Source: Bdellovibrio reynosensis (GTDB lineage: Bacteria; Bdellovibrionota; Bdellovibrionia; Bdellovibrionales; Bdellovibrionaceae). From it: a DNA stretch of 64,000 nt. Under the pieces are notes generated by a model. It did not search any database, had not been told where the DNA came from, and saw nothing but the letters and a program-made list of their open reading frames with translations. This document shows positions 9,053 to 17,772 of the stretch, piece by piece. The translations under genes and the position numbers were made by a program. Where the stretch lies: positions 1,984,001-2,048,000 of the forward strand of contig NZ_CP093442.1 in NCBI RefSeq assembly GCF_022814725.1, given 5' to 3'. The first letter of the stretch is position 1. Each line of letters begins with the position of its first letter.

Positions 9053-10225
9053 CTACAGGATGTCTTTAAACACTATGCTTGAAAGTTTTTGTTCTTCCTC
9101 ACGCAAGCGAGCTTGAATATGCCCCGGCACCTGACCTTCTTGTAAAGTGCTTAAGCCTTGCAAGTGGTAACGAATTTCGCTGAGGCGTTTATGAACTTTA
9201 TCTTTGGCCCATTGAGTGGCAGGCACCGATAAAAGTTCCTGCTCAAACCATGAGGATGGGAAATAATGGGCTTCTTGAATCTCGTCGACTTTCACCAGAC
9301 TGCCGAAATGGCCCCAGATCATTTGCGCCAACCACTGCACTAATAAAATCACCAAGGTTAAAAGCACTAACTGGAAGCTTTTATCCTGAAAGCCACTAGT
9401 TTCAAAACTGAAACCGTAAGCCAATAATGTTCTTGTTTCACCAGCGATAAAAAAGCCAATAATAGCGCCAAGAATGGACACCAACGAAAGTTGTAAACCG
9501 ATTCTTTGGCAGTCTTGGTTGAGTTTTCTTGAGCGCCACCAAAAGACAAGCATCATCCCGATGCGTTCGCCCGTCACTAGTGCCAATGCTCCGTTAAAGC
9601 TTATAGTGTTCGTAACTAATAAACCTAAAGCGAGCATCAAAGACCAGAATTCAATTTGTACAAATAGACTTAAAAGAATTCCGACAGCTAATAACACCAA
9701 TACAGAACTAAATCGCCCATCAGCAAGGAAGAAAGCAAATTCACTCGTACCCAATGTGGTTTGTAGGGCGCTAGAGTTTCTAAGCATTAGTTCCCCACCG
9801 ATTAAGAATACGCCGACTGAAAACACCAATTTCAAAGCAAGCTTTACCTTTGCAAAATGGGACACCGGCAAAAATCCAATTACACAAAGTCCTAAAAGAA
9901 AAAAGCCATTAAAACCCAAATACAAATTAGCTAAGAACAAAGCCCACCAAGCTCCTAAGGTACTTAAAGCCATGTGCAAAACGCTGGGTCGCAAAGTTTG
10001 GATTCTTAAATTATAAAGTGCTAAGCCCGTGTATAAAGATTTACGCGGTGAAGTCTCTAACGCCACTAAAGCAAGAAGGCGAGCAAACAGCGAAGTCAAT
10101 TTTTCTTCGCCGCCTTTGTCTAAAAGGGATTTCTGCTCTTTAGAAAAAAAGTTTGTAAGATGCTTTTGTGATTCCATAAGGCCAAACATCACAAGGACAA
10201 AACTACCCAACCACATAAGTATCAT
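9053..10225 (-). CDS. Polytopic membrane protein, possibly Na/Pi-cotransporter related
   Basis: The 390-residue product has about nine hydrophobic helices over residues 1-310 and a charged cytoplasmic tail (about 315-390) predicted helical. The overall shape, a hydrophobic transporter core plus a helical PhoU-like tail, recalls Na/Pi cotransporters of the NptA/YjbB type, but the glutamine/serine-rich repeat motifs of that family are not clear, so the assignment is weak. AAGGAAAGG precedes the ATG. It overlaps the end of rsmJ by 23 bases, which suggests it is the last gene of the ispB-like/ubiA-like/rsmJ operon. Confidence 0.6.
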   Translation of the reverse strand: MILMWLGSFVLVMFGLMESQKHLTNFFSKEQKSLLDKGGEEKLTSLFARLLALVALETSPRKSLYTGLALYNLRIQTLRPSVLHMALSTLGAWWALFLANLYLGFNGFFLLGLCVIGFLPVSHFAKVKLALKLVFSVGVFLIGGELMLRNSSALQTTLGTSEFAFFLADGRFSSVLVLLAVGILLSLFVQIEFWSLMLALGLLVTNTISFNGALALVTGERIGMMLVFWWRSRKLNQDCQRIGLQLSLVSILGAIIGFFIAGETRTLLAYGFSFETSGFQDKSFQLVLLTLVILLVQWLAQMIWGHFGSLVKVDEIQEAHYFPSSWFEQELLSVPATQWAKDKVHKRLSEIRYHLQGLSTLQEGQVPGHIQARLREEEQKLSSIVFKDIL

Positions 10226-10964
10226 AACGAACTACCTTTCCTTCATAAGCATGACGAACACCTGGCAGAAGTTCTTCAGCGTGAATGGGTCTTTTGACTA
10301 CGACCCTTTGCACAGGCCAGGTCAACGCTTCCTTTAAAACTTCAGCGGCATCATCGTCATGACCGACTAGATCACGAAACACCACCATCTCTTGTTTCGG
10401 TAAAGCTGACTTTTTCTTGTGCGGATACATCGGATCAAAATAAATCGCGTCTATTTCTAATTTGCCTTTTTGTTCTTTTAAGAACGTCAACGCATCAGCA
10501 TGGTGAAGTTTATAAGACTTTAAATACTCTTTATCAGTTTTCGCGAAGGCTTCTTTTAAAAGCGCGTATAAAACCGGTGAGCGTTCAACACCTGTCACTG
10601 AAAAACCAAGCTGGGTTAAAAACACGCTATCAATACCTAAGCCCACTGACAGATCTAAAATTCGACGATGGCCTTTAGCTACGCCCAGGGCTTTTGCTAC
10701 TAATTCATTTTTCCCGCGATGACCTTTTCGTTCGTAATCCAGATGATTTTCATCAAAGTCGATTTCTAAGAGCCTTTTTTCACGATCACGAACATAAACT
10801 CGGGATTCTTCTACATGGAAATGGAAAAAGTAATCTTCCGGTTTTAGGGGATTTAAAGGACAAGCAAAGAACTGCGCCCAGTCTTGAGCTTTCGGTAAAG
10901 CTTCCGGACTGGCAGCGATCACACACAGACTCAGTTCTTTTACAGGTACAGATACCACAGACAC
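10203..10964 (-). CDS. rsmJ: 16S rRNA (guanine-N2) methyltransferase RsmJ-like
   Basis: It would methylate G1516 of 16S rRNA using SAM. The 253-residue length fits RsmJ. Visible are the SAM-binding segment LDLSVGLGIDSVFL followed by VTGVERSPVLYALL, and the family signature DAIYFDPMYPHKKKSALPK with EMVVFRDLVG after it. The start is GTG at 10964, lying inside the upstream UbiA-like gene by 25 bases; a second GTG two codons later is possible. The coupling to quinone-type genes is probably only operonic. Confidence 0.85.
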   Translation of the reverse strand: MSVVSVPVKELSLCVIAASPEALPKAQDWAQFFACPLNPLKPEDYFFHFHVEESRVYVRDREKRLLEIDFDENHLDYERKGHRGKNELVAKALGVAKGHRRILDLSVGLGIDSVFLTQLGFSVTGVERSPVLYALLKEAFAKTDKEYLKSYKLHHADALTFLKEQKGKLEIDAIYFDPMYPHKKKSALPKQEMVVFRDLVGHDDDAAEVLKEALTWPVQRVVVKRPIHAEELLPGVRHAYEGKVVRYDTYVVG

Positions 10965-12007
10965 TCAAATATCCACAGGCCGATGGCGATTAGGAATAAA
11001 TAATAGCCAGAGCGAAACACTGCTTTTAAATCACTTCCTACAGGACTGGAAAGTGCCTTAAGTTTCATGATGAAGTTGATAGAGACAAATAAAAGCACCA
11101 GCGATAAATAAAAGCCCCAGTAAAAGCCTGCAAACAGCGCATGGTAAACAAAGTTAAAAAGAATAAATAATAGCCACCACACCGCAATCAAACGGCGGGC
11201 CTTATCAAACCCTAACCACGTCACAGTATTGGTAAAACCAGCTTGGGCGCTTGGCATAAGGTTTACAAAGTTACGTAGGTGCACGATGAAAAGAACCAGC
11301 CAGCCCCAAACACAACCTAACCAGAAACTTTCTTGGTCATAGGGGGCGCCCATGGCAAGTTGATAGCCCACAGTCAATAAAGGCCCAAGTAATAAAAATA
11401 AAACCAGCTCCCCACCGATTTGATATTTAAACGAATCCGCTTTTTTAAACTGAGCCCACAACCCTGCAAATAGCCCCGATGCGATCAGCATCGCGACCGA
11501 AGGAAAAGCAAAAACGATCGGTAATGAACTTGCGACTGCCAAAGTCAGTAACAAGCTTGATTGGGATTTCACTTGGGCTGCTGTGACCCAACCTTTTTGA
11601 ATGGCGCGACTGCCGCTTTCAATAAGCACGCGATCAACACCTTTCATGTGGTCCATATAGTCGTTACGCAAGTTTACCGCGACAAATGCCAGTAACACGC
11701 CGATGGTTGCGATGCTTGCCGTGATAGGTTCTAGGAAGGTTTGATCAGCAATGTTCTTAGTTAAGACTAAGAATAGCGGCAACAGTACTAACAAGAAGCT
11801 GCGCACTTTAAATGTTTGTGTAACAAGAGTCATTAAGTTGGGGCGCTCAATCGATGTCACAGGAACCACGCGGAAAGTGACTGTCTCTGACGCCGAATTG
11901 GCGTTCAAGGTTTTTACAGGCAAAGCACGTTTGTCTTTGGCGAAAGTACCCAATAAATAAGATTCAAACTCTGGGGAGTTCTTTGAAAGCGTAACCAGAT
12001 CACTCAC
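10940..12007 (-). CDS. UbiA-family prenyltransferase-like membrane protein, divergent
   Basis: The 355-residue product has about eight membrane helices preceded by a polar N-terminal extension of about 75 residues, longer than in usual UbiA proteins. The first Asp-rich motif is present as NLRNDYMDHMKGVDR; the second is not evident, so activity is uncertain. It starts with GTG at 12007, overlapping the polyprenyl synthase stop by GTGA, and AAGGAAG lies upstream. Location next to a prenyl diphosphate synthase suggests transfer of a prenyl chain to an aromatic or other acceptor. A second, more typical menA lies at 18,737-19,642, so this copy probably has another substrate. Confidence 0.7.
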   Translation of the reverse strand: MSDLVTLSKNSPEFESYLLGTFAKDKRALPVKTLNANSASETVTFRVVPVTSIERPNLMTLVTQTFKVRSFLLVLLPLFLVLTKNIADQTFLEPITASIATIGVLLAFVAVNLRNDYMDHMKGVDRVLIESGSRAIQKGWVTAAQVKSQSSLLLTLAVASSLPIVFAFPSVAMLIASGLFAGLWAQFKKADSFKYQIGGELVLFLLLGPLLTVGYQLAMGAPYDQESFWLGCVWGWLVLFIVHLRNFVNLMPSAQAGFTNTVTWLGFDKARRLIAVWWLLFILFNFVYHALFAGFYWGFYLSLVLLFVSINFIMKLKALSSPVGSDLKAVFRSGYYLFLIAIGLWIFECLWYLYL

Positions 12008-12963
12008 GACGAAGGCTTCCTTCTCCAGTAAAGGATCTCTGTCAAAGGACGAAGTTGATCGATGAGTTTTTCTTCACCTGGTTTTAAGAAAGTCTTAAGA
12101 CGTTCCAAGTGATGGTTGTACATTTGGATCAAGCCTTTGTTCATTTCATCAAATTCCAAAAGCTTTTGATCAAAGTGGGCTTTGCCACCAACGCTTCTGT
12201 AATACTCTTCAAGGGTTTTGCTTTTTACGATGTTATCGATGTCTTGGCGGCTTAAGCCTTTACATACAAACGCACCGAAAGAGTTTAAGTAACCGGATTT
12301 CAAATCACCTAAGATCGCCTTACCTTCGTCGTTACGAATGTCGTAATCCAAAAGATCGTCACTGCGTTGGAACAACTGACCTAGAAGTGTTCCCATCTCT
12401 TCAAGAATTCTGTGAAGCTCTTCATCGTAGCGTTCTTGCGCGATAAAAGGCGCGCGAATACACCACTTAAACAAGCTTGCTGTTTTTAGGTTATGGATGC
12501 GATCTAGTTGTTCAAGGGTCACAAAGAAATCCCCCACAACAGAATCCTGCAACCACTCCCCTTCTAAAAGATCGGAAATGACTTCAGCTGTGTATTGAAC
12601 AAGTTTGATATTGCCGTGACCAGAAAGGTTCACCATCACGCGCGCTAGCAAGTAATCACCCGCAAGCACGGCGTACTCTGGCGTGTATTTCAACCACGCC
12701 GCCGTTTTACCGCGGCGAAGATGTGAACGGTCGATAAGATCGTCATGCAAAAGAGAAGCGTTGTGAATGAACTCGATGGTTTGGCCTAATAGAAGCTCGG
12801 CCTTAGGATCTAAAGAAAGATTTGAACCCATCATGCGGATCAGTTTTGCGCGAAAACCTTTGCCGCCAGCAAAAAGATCATCATAAAGCTTGTTCAGCTT
12901 CGGCAGATAAGCTGGAAAATCCTTTGCATCATAGACTTTAAGATCGATAACGCTTCGCTGCAA
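12004..12963 (-). CDS. Polyprenyl diphosphate synthase (IspB/octaprenyl type)
   Basis: It elongates allylic diphosphates with IPP to the side chain used for menaquinone or carrier lipids. The 319-residue protein shows the first Asp-rich motif in LLHDDLIDRSHLRRG and the second in FQRSDDLLDYDIRND. The start codon is TTG at 12963: an AGGAG site stands six to seven bases before it and no ATG occurs before the conserved core. It is the first gene of an operon running into the UbiA-like gene, rsmJ and the membrane protein. Chain length cannot be told from sequence by eye. Confidence 0.9.
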   Translation of the reverse strand: MQRSVIDLKVYDAKDFPAYLPKLNKLYDDLFAGGKGFRAKLIRMMGSNLSLDPKAELLLGQTIEFIHNASLLHDDLIDRSHLRRGKTAAWLKYTPEYAVLAGDYLLARVMVNLSGHGNIKLVQYTAEVISDLLEGEWLQDSVVGDFFVTLEQLDRIHNLKTASLFKWCIRAPFIAQERYDEELHRILEEMGTLLGQLFQRSDDLLDYDIRNDEGKAILGDLKSGYLNSFGAFVCKGLSRQDIDNIVKSKTLEEYYRSVGGKAHFDQKLLEFDEMNKGLIQMYNHHLERLKTFLKPGEEKLIDQLRPLTEILYWRRKPSS

Positions 12964-13056
12964 TTTAGGCTCCTACGTAGACGTGAAATCAGGGCCTAAC
13001 TTCGCGATTTATCTGCTTGCTGTCAAGGGCTCCCTCGCCTTAAAGTTCCAGAACTT

Positions 13057-13479
13057 ATGAATCAAGTCTTCCACAGTACAAAGACCATCACATTTAGGGA
13101 TTCCGACCCGGCTGGCATCATGTTTTTTGGGAATATTTTCGCGTTTTCCCACGATGCCTTTGAAGAGTTTATCGTCGCCGCTGGTTACACTTACAAAGAG
13201 TGGTTTGGCCAACGGGATTATCTAATTCCTATTCGTCATACGGAAGCAGATTTTCTAGCGCCATTTTTTCCTGGCGAAAGTTACGAGGTGGCGGCGACTG
13301 TTGCTAGCATTGGTGAGACTTCCTTTAAAATGAAGTACGTGTTTTCTAAAAAAGCAAAACCCCATGCCGTCGTAAGTATGGTTCACGCCGTGGTGGACGG
13401 GAAAACTATGCAGAAAACGACTTTGCCGCCTACAATGAAAACTCGCTTAGAAAAATATTTAGAACAAGCAAACCCCTAG
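13057..13479 (+). CDS. 4HBT hotdog acyl-CoA thioesterase, possible DHNA-CoA hydrolase
   Basis: The 140-residue protein has the hotdog 4-hydroxybenzoyl-CoA thioesterase signature FRDSDPAGIMFFGN with the active-site Asp, and a downstream pattern typical of YbgC/FcbC-type enzymes. Because menA, menC and menE lie a few kilobases away, hydrolysis of 1,4-dihydroxy-2-naphthoyl-CoA (MenI role) is an attractive reading, but YbgC-type thioesterases act on various acyl-CoAs. It is followed after 1 base by the YkgJ-like gene, so the two are co-transcribed. Confidence 0.8.
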   Translation: MNQVFHSTKTITFRDSDPAGIMFFGNIFAFSHDAFEEFIVAAGYTYKEWFGQRDYLIPIRHTEADFLAPFFPGESYEVAATVASIGETSFKMKYVFSKKAKPHAVVSMVHAVVDGKTMQKTTLPPTMKTRLEKYLEQANP

Positions 13480-13480
13480 G

Positions 13481-13942
13481 ATGCCAATGGAAGAATTTAA
13501 ATTCACAGGAAAAGAATGGTGGAGAGAAGGCGTGCGTTTTGAATGCACCGGCTCTGGTAAATGCTGCACTTCCCATGGCGAATTTGGTTTTGTTTATCTT
13601 TCGCTAGAAGATCGCCAGCGTTTTGCAAAATATTTTAAAATGCGCACGGCTGATTTTACTCGCAAGTATTGCGATAAAACGGGCGGCATTTGGCATCTTA
13701 AAGAAGACCCTAAAAACACGGACTGCATGTTCTTAAAAGGCAAAGCCTGCGGCACTTACGAAGCTCGTCCTACGCAATGTCGTACATGGCCGTTTTGGCC
13801 TGAAGTGATGAATGCAAAATCTTGGGCAAAAGACGTCAAAGCATTCTGCCCAGGTGTCGGCCGTGGGGAATTGATTCCTGCAGAGCGCATTGAACAACAA
13901 CTTCGCGAACAAATCGAATCTGAAAAAGGCTGGGGAAAATAG
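13481..13942 (+). CDS. YkgJ-type Cys-cluster protein (UPF0153-like)
   Basis: The 153-residue protein carries the zinc/iron-chelating YkgJ-type motif pattern: CTGSGKCC near residues 21-28, later CDKTGG, DCMFLKGKACGTYEARPTQCRTWPFWP. Members are proposed to bind a metal or Fe-S centre; the reaction is unknown. The ATG at 13481 follows the thioesterase stop directly, and a second in-frame ATG lies six bases later. Downstream is the 140-bp palindromic element. Confidence 0.8.
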   Translation: MPMEEFKFTGKEWWREGVRFECTGSGKCCTSHGEFGFVYLSLEDRQRFAKYFKMRTADFTRKYCDKTGGIWHLKEDPKNTDCMFLKGKACGTYEARPTQCRTWPFWPEVMNAKSWAKDVKAFCPGVGRGELIPAERIEQQLREQIESEKGWGK

Positions 13943-13962
13943 TTTTCTAACAGGCTCACGGT

Positions 13963-14102
13963 TGTGATTTCGAAGGAGAGTCTTAGGGTAGTTCTCTCCG
14001 TCGACCGCGGCCATCCTGGCCTCTGCTGGGCGGTAATACGGCATCGTGCCGGCCCAGAGGGTCGACTCCGGAACTACCCTAAGACTCTCCTTCGAAACCA
14101 CA
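13963..14102. repeat. 140-bp palindromic element (MITE/REP-like)
   Basis: Two arms of 32 bases (13963-13994 and 14071-14102) are inverted copies with one mismatch; the inner 27 bases of each (13968-13994, 14071-14097) match perfectly. The 76-base centre holds further nested pairs: GTCGACC/GGTCGAC (14000-14006/14060-14066), CTGGGC/GCCCAG, and a tip hairpin CGGCA-TCG-TGCCG (14039-14051). Transcribed, it would fold to one long hairpin. No transposase is near. It fits a non-autonomous mobile element or a REP-like structure. It occupies a 420-base gene-free stretch (13943-14362), whose remainder shows only a small GC hairpin at 14212-14226 and an AT-rich promoter-like region. Confidence 0.9.
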
Positions 14103-14362
14103 CGGAGCTTTATAAATCTTCATCGTCCTTTTTTAGATGGGATGATGTTGAAGTCGGTAATTACTTGAGAAAAAATTAAGGGCCGAGGGCTTCATTTGGC
14201 GCGGTTTTCTGGCGGCTTTCAGCCGCGCTGAGCGCAAGATATTTGTTTTTTTCTTTCTATTTTTTTAAAATTTTGCATCATTTTGCTTCGGAAAGCTTAC
14301 TTTGGTTTAAGTCTCATTTTGAGTCTTTAGTGGGTCTAGTTGGATGTCGATACGTATAACAT

Positions 14363-16282
14363 ATGCGGTACGTATCTGAGATTTTACTATTTGCTTTATT
14401 GGCTATGTTTGCCTTGCTTACTGGGTGTGAAGATCCTGAGCTTTCCGTGGGATCGTTGGATCGTAAGCTTCCGGCGCCATCTTTAAAAGGTTCTAGTCCT
14501 TTTTCACAAAATTTTGAAATGCAGAATTATGTGCAGGTTCAGGGTGCATGTGATTCTCGCTTAGGTTTAATTTATATAAGTTTTGATCAACAGAACTGGT
14601 ATATCCCTCCGACTATTCCGGATATGGCGGGGACTTCCCTTGATGCTTCCGTTGTGAATGATCGTGATTGTAGTGATGGCGCCTTTGATGTCTATTTAAC
14701 TGCGACAGATCTTGAAAGCATTTGGGGTGTTACGACCGATACAAGAGTGAATAAAATCTATATCAAAGCTGAAACTTTGATTGGTGATTCTGAGACTTTA
14801 ACTTTAGTAAATTCAAATCCAGATGATGGCGATAGTGGCAGCAATAATGGTGGAGTTCCAGCAACCCTTGCCTTAGAAAAAAACAACCCTGCGGGTTTTG
14901 CGGGATCTAATCAATGTGAACCGTTCCGTGTGAATGTCAAAACTGCAGCAGGGCTTTATACGCAGACTTCTTCAGACATCACGGTGAAACTTGAAAAAAA
15001 GGTGGCTGGTGCGATTTACCCTGCTGTCGCTGCTTATAAAACTTGGGCTGATTGTTTCTATGAAACAAATCCAATAACTTCATTAACTATCTTAGCTGGC
15101 ACCGGTGGCACGGACTTCCTTTATAAATTCCCAGCAGCGCCGTTAAATGGATTATTTGAATTTAGACTTTACGATGCATCGTCTTTAACGACCGATGCAA
15201 ACTACACATCAGTGACATTACGTGATTCTTCTGCTGGTTCCATTTATCGCTGGTTGATGGTGGAAGATCAAATTCATCAGCTTTATAAAAATACCTGTTA
15301 CCCACTAAAAATTCGATCGACCCAATACAACCGGGCTGTGGCAAATGATCAATTTCCTGGTGATGTGCAGGTGGGAAGTAGTTCTGCAAATTTAAAATTC
15401 TATACAGATGCTAGCTGTAGTACGCAAACTTCTAGCTATAGCTTTGGCTCTTACAACTCTTTGATAAACGCTTACGTGAAATACGTTCCTTCTGCAGGCG
15501 AAGCTGAAACAATTAAATCTATAAACCTTACTTTAGCGGGGGCTAATTCATCTTACAGTTATGATTCCGCGCCCATCGCTGTGAATATTGATGCTACAAA
15601 TAAATCAACAGCTGTGACCTTGGACATCTGGGGCTCTTACGAATTAACTCGTCAACAGTGTCAACCTTACCGAATTGCGACTATCAATGAATATGGAACC
15701 ATGATGACGGCGACGGTTCCACGTACGGTGAATCTTGCGACGAAAGAAAGTAATATTGGTTTATTTTATTTAGATCAAACTTGCAGTGGCAGCTCGGTGA
15801 CTTCGACGTCCATCGCCGTGGGCATGACTTCTACGATTGTTTACTTTAAACCCACCGTCGCAACGGCAGGTGTTTATAACTTTGATGTTAGTTCTGCTGG
15901 ACTAAATTCTCCATCGCGCCAGATGAAGGTATCGTTAGCAGCTAAACAATTTAAAATTGTTCCACCGGCTGCAGGCTTTGTCGGCGGCTGTAAGCCGTTT
16001 ATGGTGTATATGACTGATGATCTAGGTAGTAATTACGCTGCAACCTACAGCATAAACTTCACATTCTCATTAAGTTTAACGCCGTTTTATGCAAACCGCG
16101 CTTTTGCCGATGCTTCATGTACAGCCCCACTAGGAAGTTCAGTGAACATTCCTCCTGGGCAATTCTCGGGTTTGATTTATGTGCAAACTGATGGATTTTC
16201 TGGTGCCACCAATTTTACTTTGATGGTTCATGGAGGTTACGGACTTAGCGGAGATACCGTTTCCGGCACCTTCGCACCGTAA
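14363..16282 (+). CDS. Large lipoprotein with four Cys-paired Ig-like repeats
   Basis: The 639-residue product begins with a lipoprotein signal ending LLTGC, so it should be lipid-anchored. After a Ser/Asn/Gly linker (about 153-168) there are about four divergent repeats of 110-120 residues, each opening with a C-x-P-type segment (CEPFRV, CYPLKI, CQPYRI, CKPFMV) and containing a second Cys (CFYE, CSTQ, CSGS, CTAP) before a conserved Gly-rich strand; this looks like a disulfide-bonded beta-sandwich array. Probable surface adhesin or structural protein; family not recognised. The start at 14363 has a weak ribosome site. Its stop abuts the stop of the convergent ferredoxin gene with no bases between. 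Confidence 0.8.
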   Translation: MRYVSEILLFALLAMFALLTGCEDPELSVGSLDRKLPAPSLKGSSPFSQNFEMQNYVQVQGACDSRLGLIYISFDQQNWYIPPTIPDMAGTSLDASVVNDRDCSDGAFDVYLTATDLESIWGVTTDTRVNKIYIKAETLIGDSETLTLVNSNPDDGDSGSNNGGVPATLALEKNNPAGFAGSNQCEPFRVNVKTAAGLYTQTSSDITVKLEKKVAGAIYPAVAAYKTWADCFYETNPITSLTILAGTGGTDFLYKFPAAPLNGLFEFRLYDASSLTTDANYTSVTLRDSSAGSIYRWLMVEDQIHQLYKNTCYPLKIRSTQYNRAVANDQFPGDVQVGSSSANLKFYTDASCSTQTSSYSFGSYNSLINAYVKYVPSAGEAETIKSINLTLAGANSSYSYDSAPIAVNIDATNKSTAVTLDIWGSYELTRQQCQPYRIATINEYGTMMTATVPRTVNLATKESNIGLFYLDQTCSGSSVTSTSIAVGMTSTIVYFKPTVATAGVYNFDVSSAGLNSPSRQMKVSLAAKQFKIVPPAAGFVGGCKPFMVYMTDDLGSNYAATYSINFTFSLSLTPFYANRAFADASCTAPLGSSVNIPPGQFSGLIYVQTDGFSGATNFTLMVHGGYGLSGDTVSGTFAP

Positions 16283-16603
16283 TTATTCGCTGATTTTATT
16301 ACGCAAATATTGAAGAATTTTTTCGCGGTCTTCCTCTGGATGGATCGCGAACGTTTCTGTAATTCCGTCCACGCCGCAGTAGGTGACTGCTTGAGTTTCA
16401 TCAATACACAAATCAAGGCAGCTTGATGTTACAACGCGAACTTTTCCACCGTCGCCGGAATCTTTAAAAGATTTTTTTAAATACATTTTTAAATTGTCAG
16501 CAGTGTTGCCATCTTCTTTCAAAGATTTGGTGCTGATGGATTTAGAGCACTTCGTGCAGATTAAAACGATTCCTTTTGACCAGGGATTTTCTTCCTGTTT
16601 CAT
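16283..16603 (-). CDS. Thioredoxin-like [2Fe-2S] ferredoxin
   Basis: The 106-residue protein has CTKC near the N-terminus and SSCLDLC in the middle, the four-Cys spacing of small thioredoxin-fold [2Fe-2S] ferredoxins, with a hydrophobic VTYCG segment after it. The start at 16603 is preferred because ATGA overlaps the menE stop and AAAGGAC precedes it; an in-frame ATG 36 bases upstream would lie inside menE. Last gene of the menA-menC-menE unit; coupling suggests a redox role linked to quinone chemistry, which is inference. Confidence 0.8.
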   Translation of the reverse strand: MKQEENPWSKGIVLICTKCSKSISTKSLKEDGNTADNLKMYLKKSFKDSGDGGKVRVVTSSCLDLCIDETQAVTYCGVDGITETFAIHPEEDREKILQYLRNKISE

Positions 16604-17772
16604 AGCTGTCCTTTTACCTGTCTTTTTAGCTCTTCCCATTTTATTTTTCCTAATTCGGTCCGGGGGAGCTCACTGACATAATGGATTTTACGAACTTTTT
16701 CAAATGGAAGCACTTTTTCTGAATACAGCTGTACCAATTTTTCAGACTCAGTTGCCGACAAAAGGCTGACCATGTGAATTTCTTGACCCAATCTTTGTGA
16801 GTCCATTTCTAATATGCATACATTCAAACTGTTTTGTGGAAATAACTCTTGAATGCAATTTTCTAAAATACTTCTTAAGCGAGCCACGTTAGTGCCCTCG
16901 CCGCCGATTTTAATATAATCTTTGGCGCGACCTTCGATCACCAAATTGTCGCCTAAAACTTGACCTCGGTCTTCTGTGGTAAACCATCCGTTTATTTTTG
17001 GATCCCAGGATTTAAAACCTTCAAAGGTATTTTGCGCATACATAGTGAATAACGACGTAGAGCTGACTTCAATAAAGCCCTCGTTGTTAGTTCGCGCTTG
17101 GGCGTGACTTAAAAGTTTTACTTCGGGAAAGTATGGATGACCTAATGAATTCAGATCAGCGGTCGCGATTTGTGATGCAGTTTCCGTCATGCCGTAACTA
17201 GGCAGCAAAGGCCATCCTAATACCAAGGCTTTACGATAAAGTTCTTGATCTAAAACTCCTCCACCCACAACGACGGCTCTTAATGAAGAGGGCGCTGGTA
17301 ATGTTTTAGAAACTAAATCAAAAACTTGCGTTGGCACTAAAGCAGATAGCGTGCATTTTTCTTTTTCTAGAACTTGATGAAAATGCAATGGGTCCCAGCG
17401 CTCGTCTTTCAAAGCCGGAACTACCTTAGCTCCTGATAACTGCGAGCGAATTTCGATTCCCAAACCACCCACATGAAATGAAGGAAGCACTTGGGTCCAA
17501 ACATCCTTGTCATTGCTTTGCAGATGTTTGTTCACGGCGGTCGCGGAATTAACTAAAGCTTGCTTGGATAACGCTACTAACTTTGTTGCCGCGACAGAAG
17601 AAGCGGTAGAACCAGAAGTTGCGATCCACACGTGGGCTTTAAGATTTTCTTTTATTTGAATGTGGTTAGCTAACTCATAAAGTTTCGCAAAATCCTCTTT
17701 CGGCCAGCGAGGATTCAGTAAAATTTCATTATGTTGCGAAGAAAGATCTAACGCATTTTGAGTTGATGCCAT
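16600..17772 (-). CDS. menE: o-Succinylbenzoate-CoA ligase
   Basis: It activates o-succinylbenzoate to its CoA ester in menaquinone synthesis. The 390-residue adenylating enzyme shows the P-loop-like ATSGSTASSVAATKLVAL, the PSYGMTETASQIAT motif, GWFTTEDRGQV with the ribose-binding Asp, and the hinge GRAKDYIKIGGEGTN. At 390 residues it is a little short for the superfamily but normal for MenE. It overlaps the end of menC by 25 bases and the ferredoxin by ATGA. The MenE call relies partly on its menA/menC neighbours. Confidence 0.88.
   Translation of the reverse strand: MASTQNALDLSSQHNEILLNPRWPKEDFAKLYELANHIQIKENLKAHVWIATSGSTASSVAATKLVALSKQALVNSATAVNKHLQSNDKDVWTQVLPSFHVGGLGIEIRSQLSGAKVVPALKDERWDPLHFHQVLEKEKCTLSALVPTQVFDLVSKTLPAPSSLRAVVVGGGVLDQELYRKALVLGWPLLPSYGMTETASQIATADLNSLGHPYFPEVKLLSHAQARTNNEGFIEVSSTSLFTMYAQNTFEGFKSWDPKINGWFTTEDRGQVLGDNLVIEGRAKDYIKIGGEGTNVARLRSILENCIQELFPQNSLNVCILEMDSQRLGQEIHMVSLLSATESEKLVQLYSEKVLPFEKVRKIHYVSELPRTELGKIKWEELKRQVKGQL

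Noticed and set aside
9474-10016. 180-residue frame opposite the membrane protein gene
   Set aside because: Composition (Lys/Pro/Asn-rich, no domain) is that of an antisense of hydrophobic codons; no ribosome site.
13733-14101. Frames running through the palindromic element on both strands
   Set aside because: They share the same short peptides only because the DNA is palindromic, and they lie opposite the YkgJ-like gene.
14212-14226. GCGGCT-TTC-AGCCGC hairpin as a terminator
   Set aside because: No T-run directly follows and it lies 270 bases after the nearest stop; listed only as a small structure.
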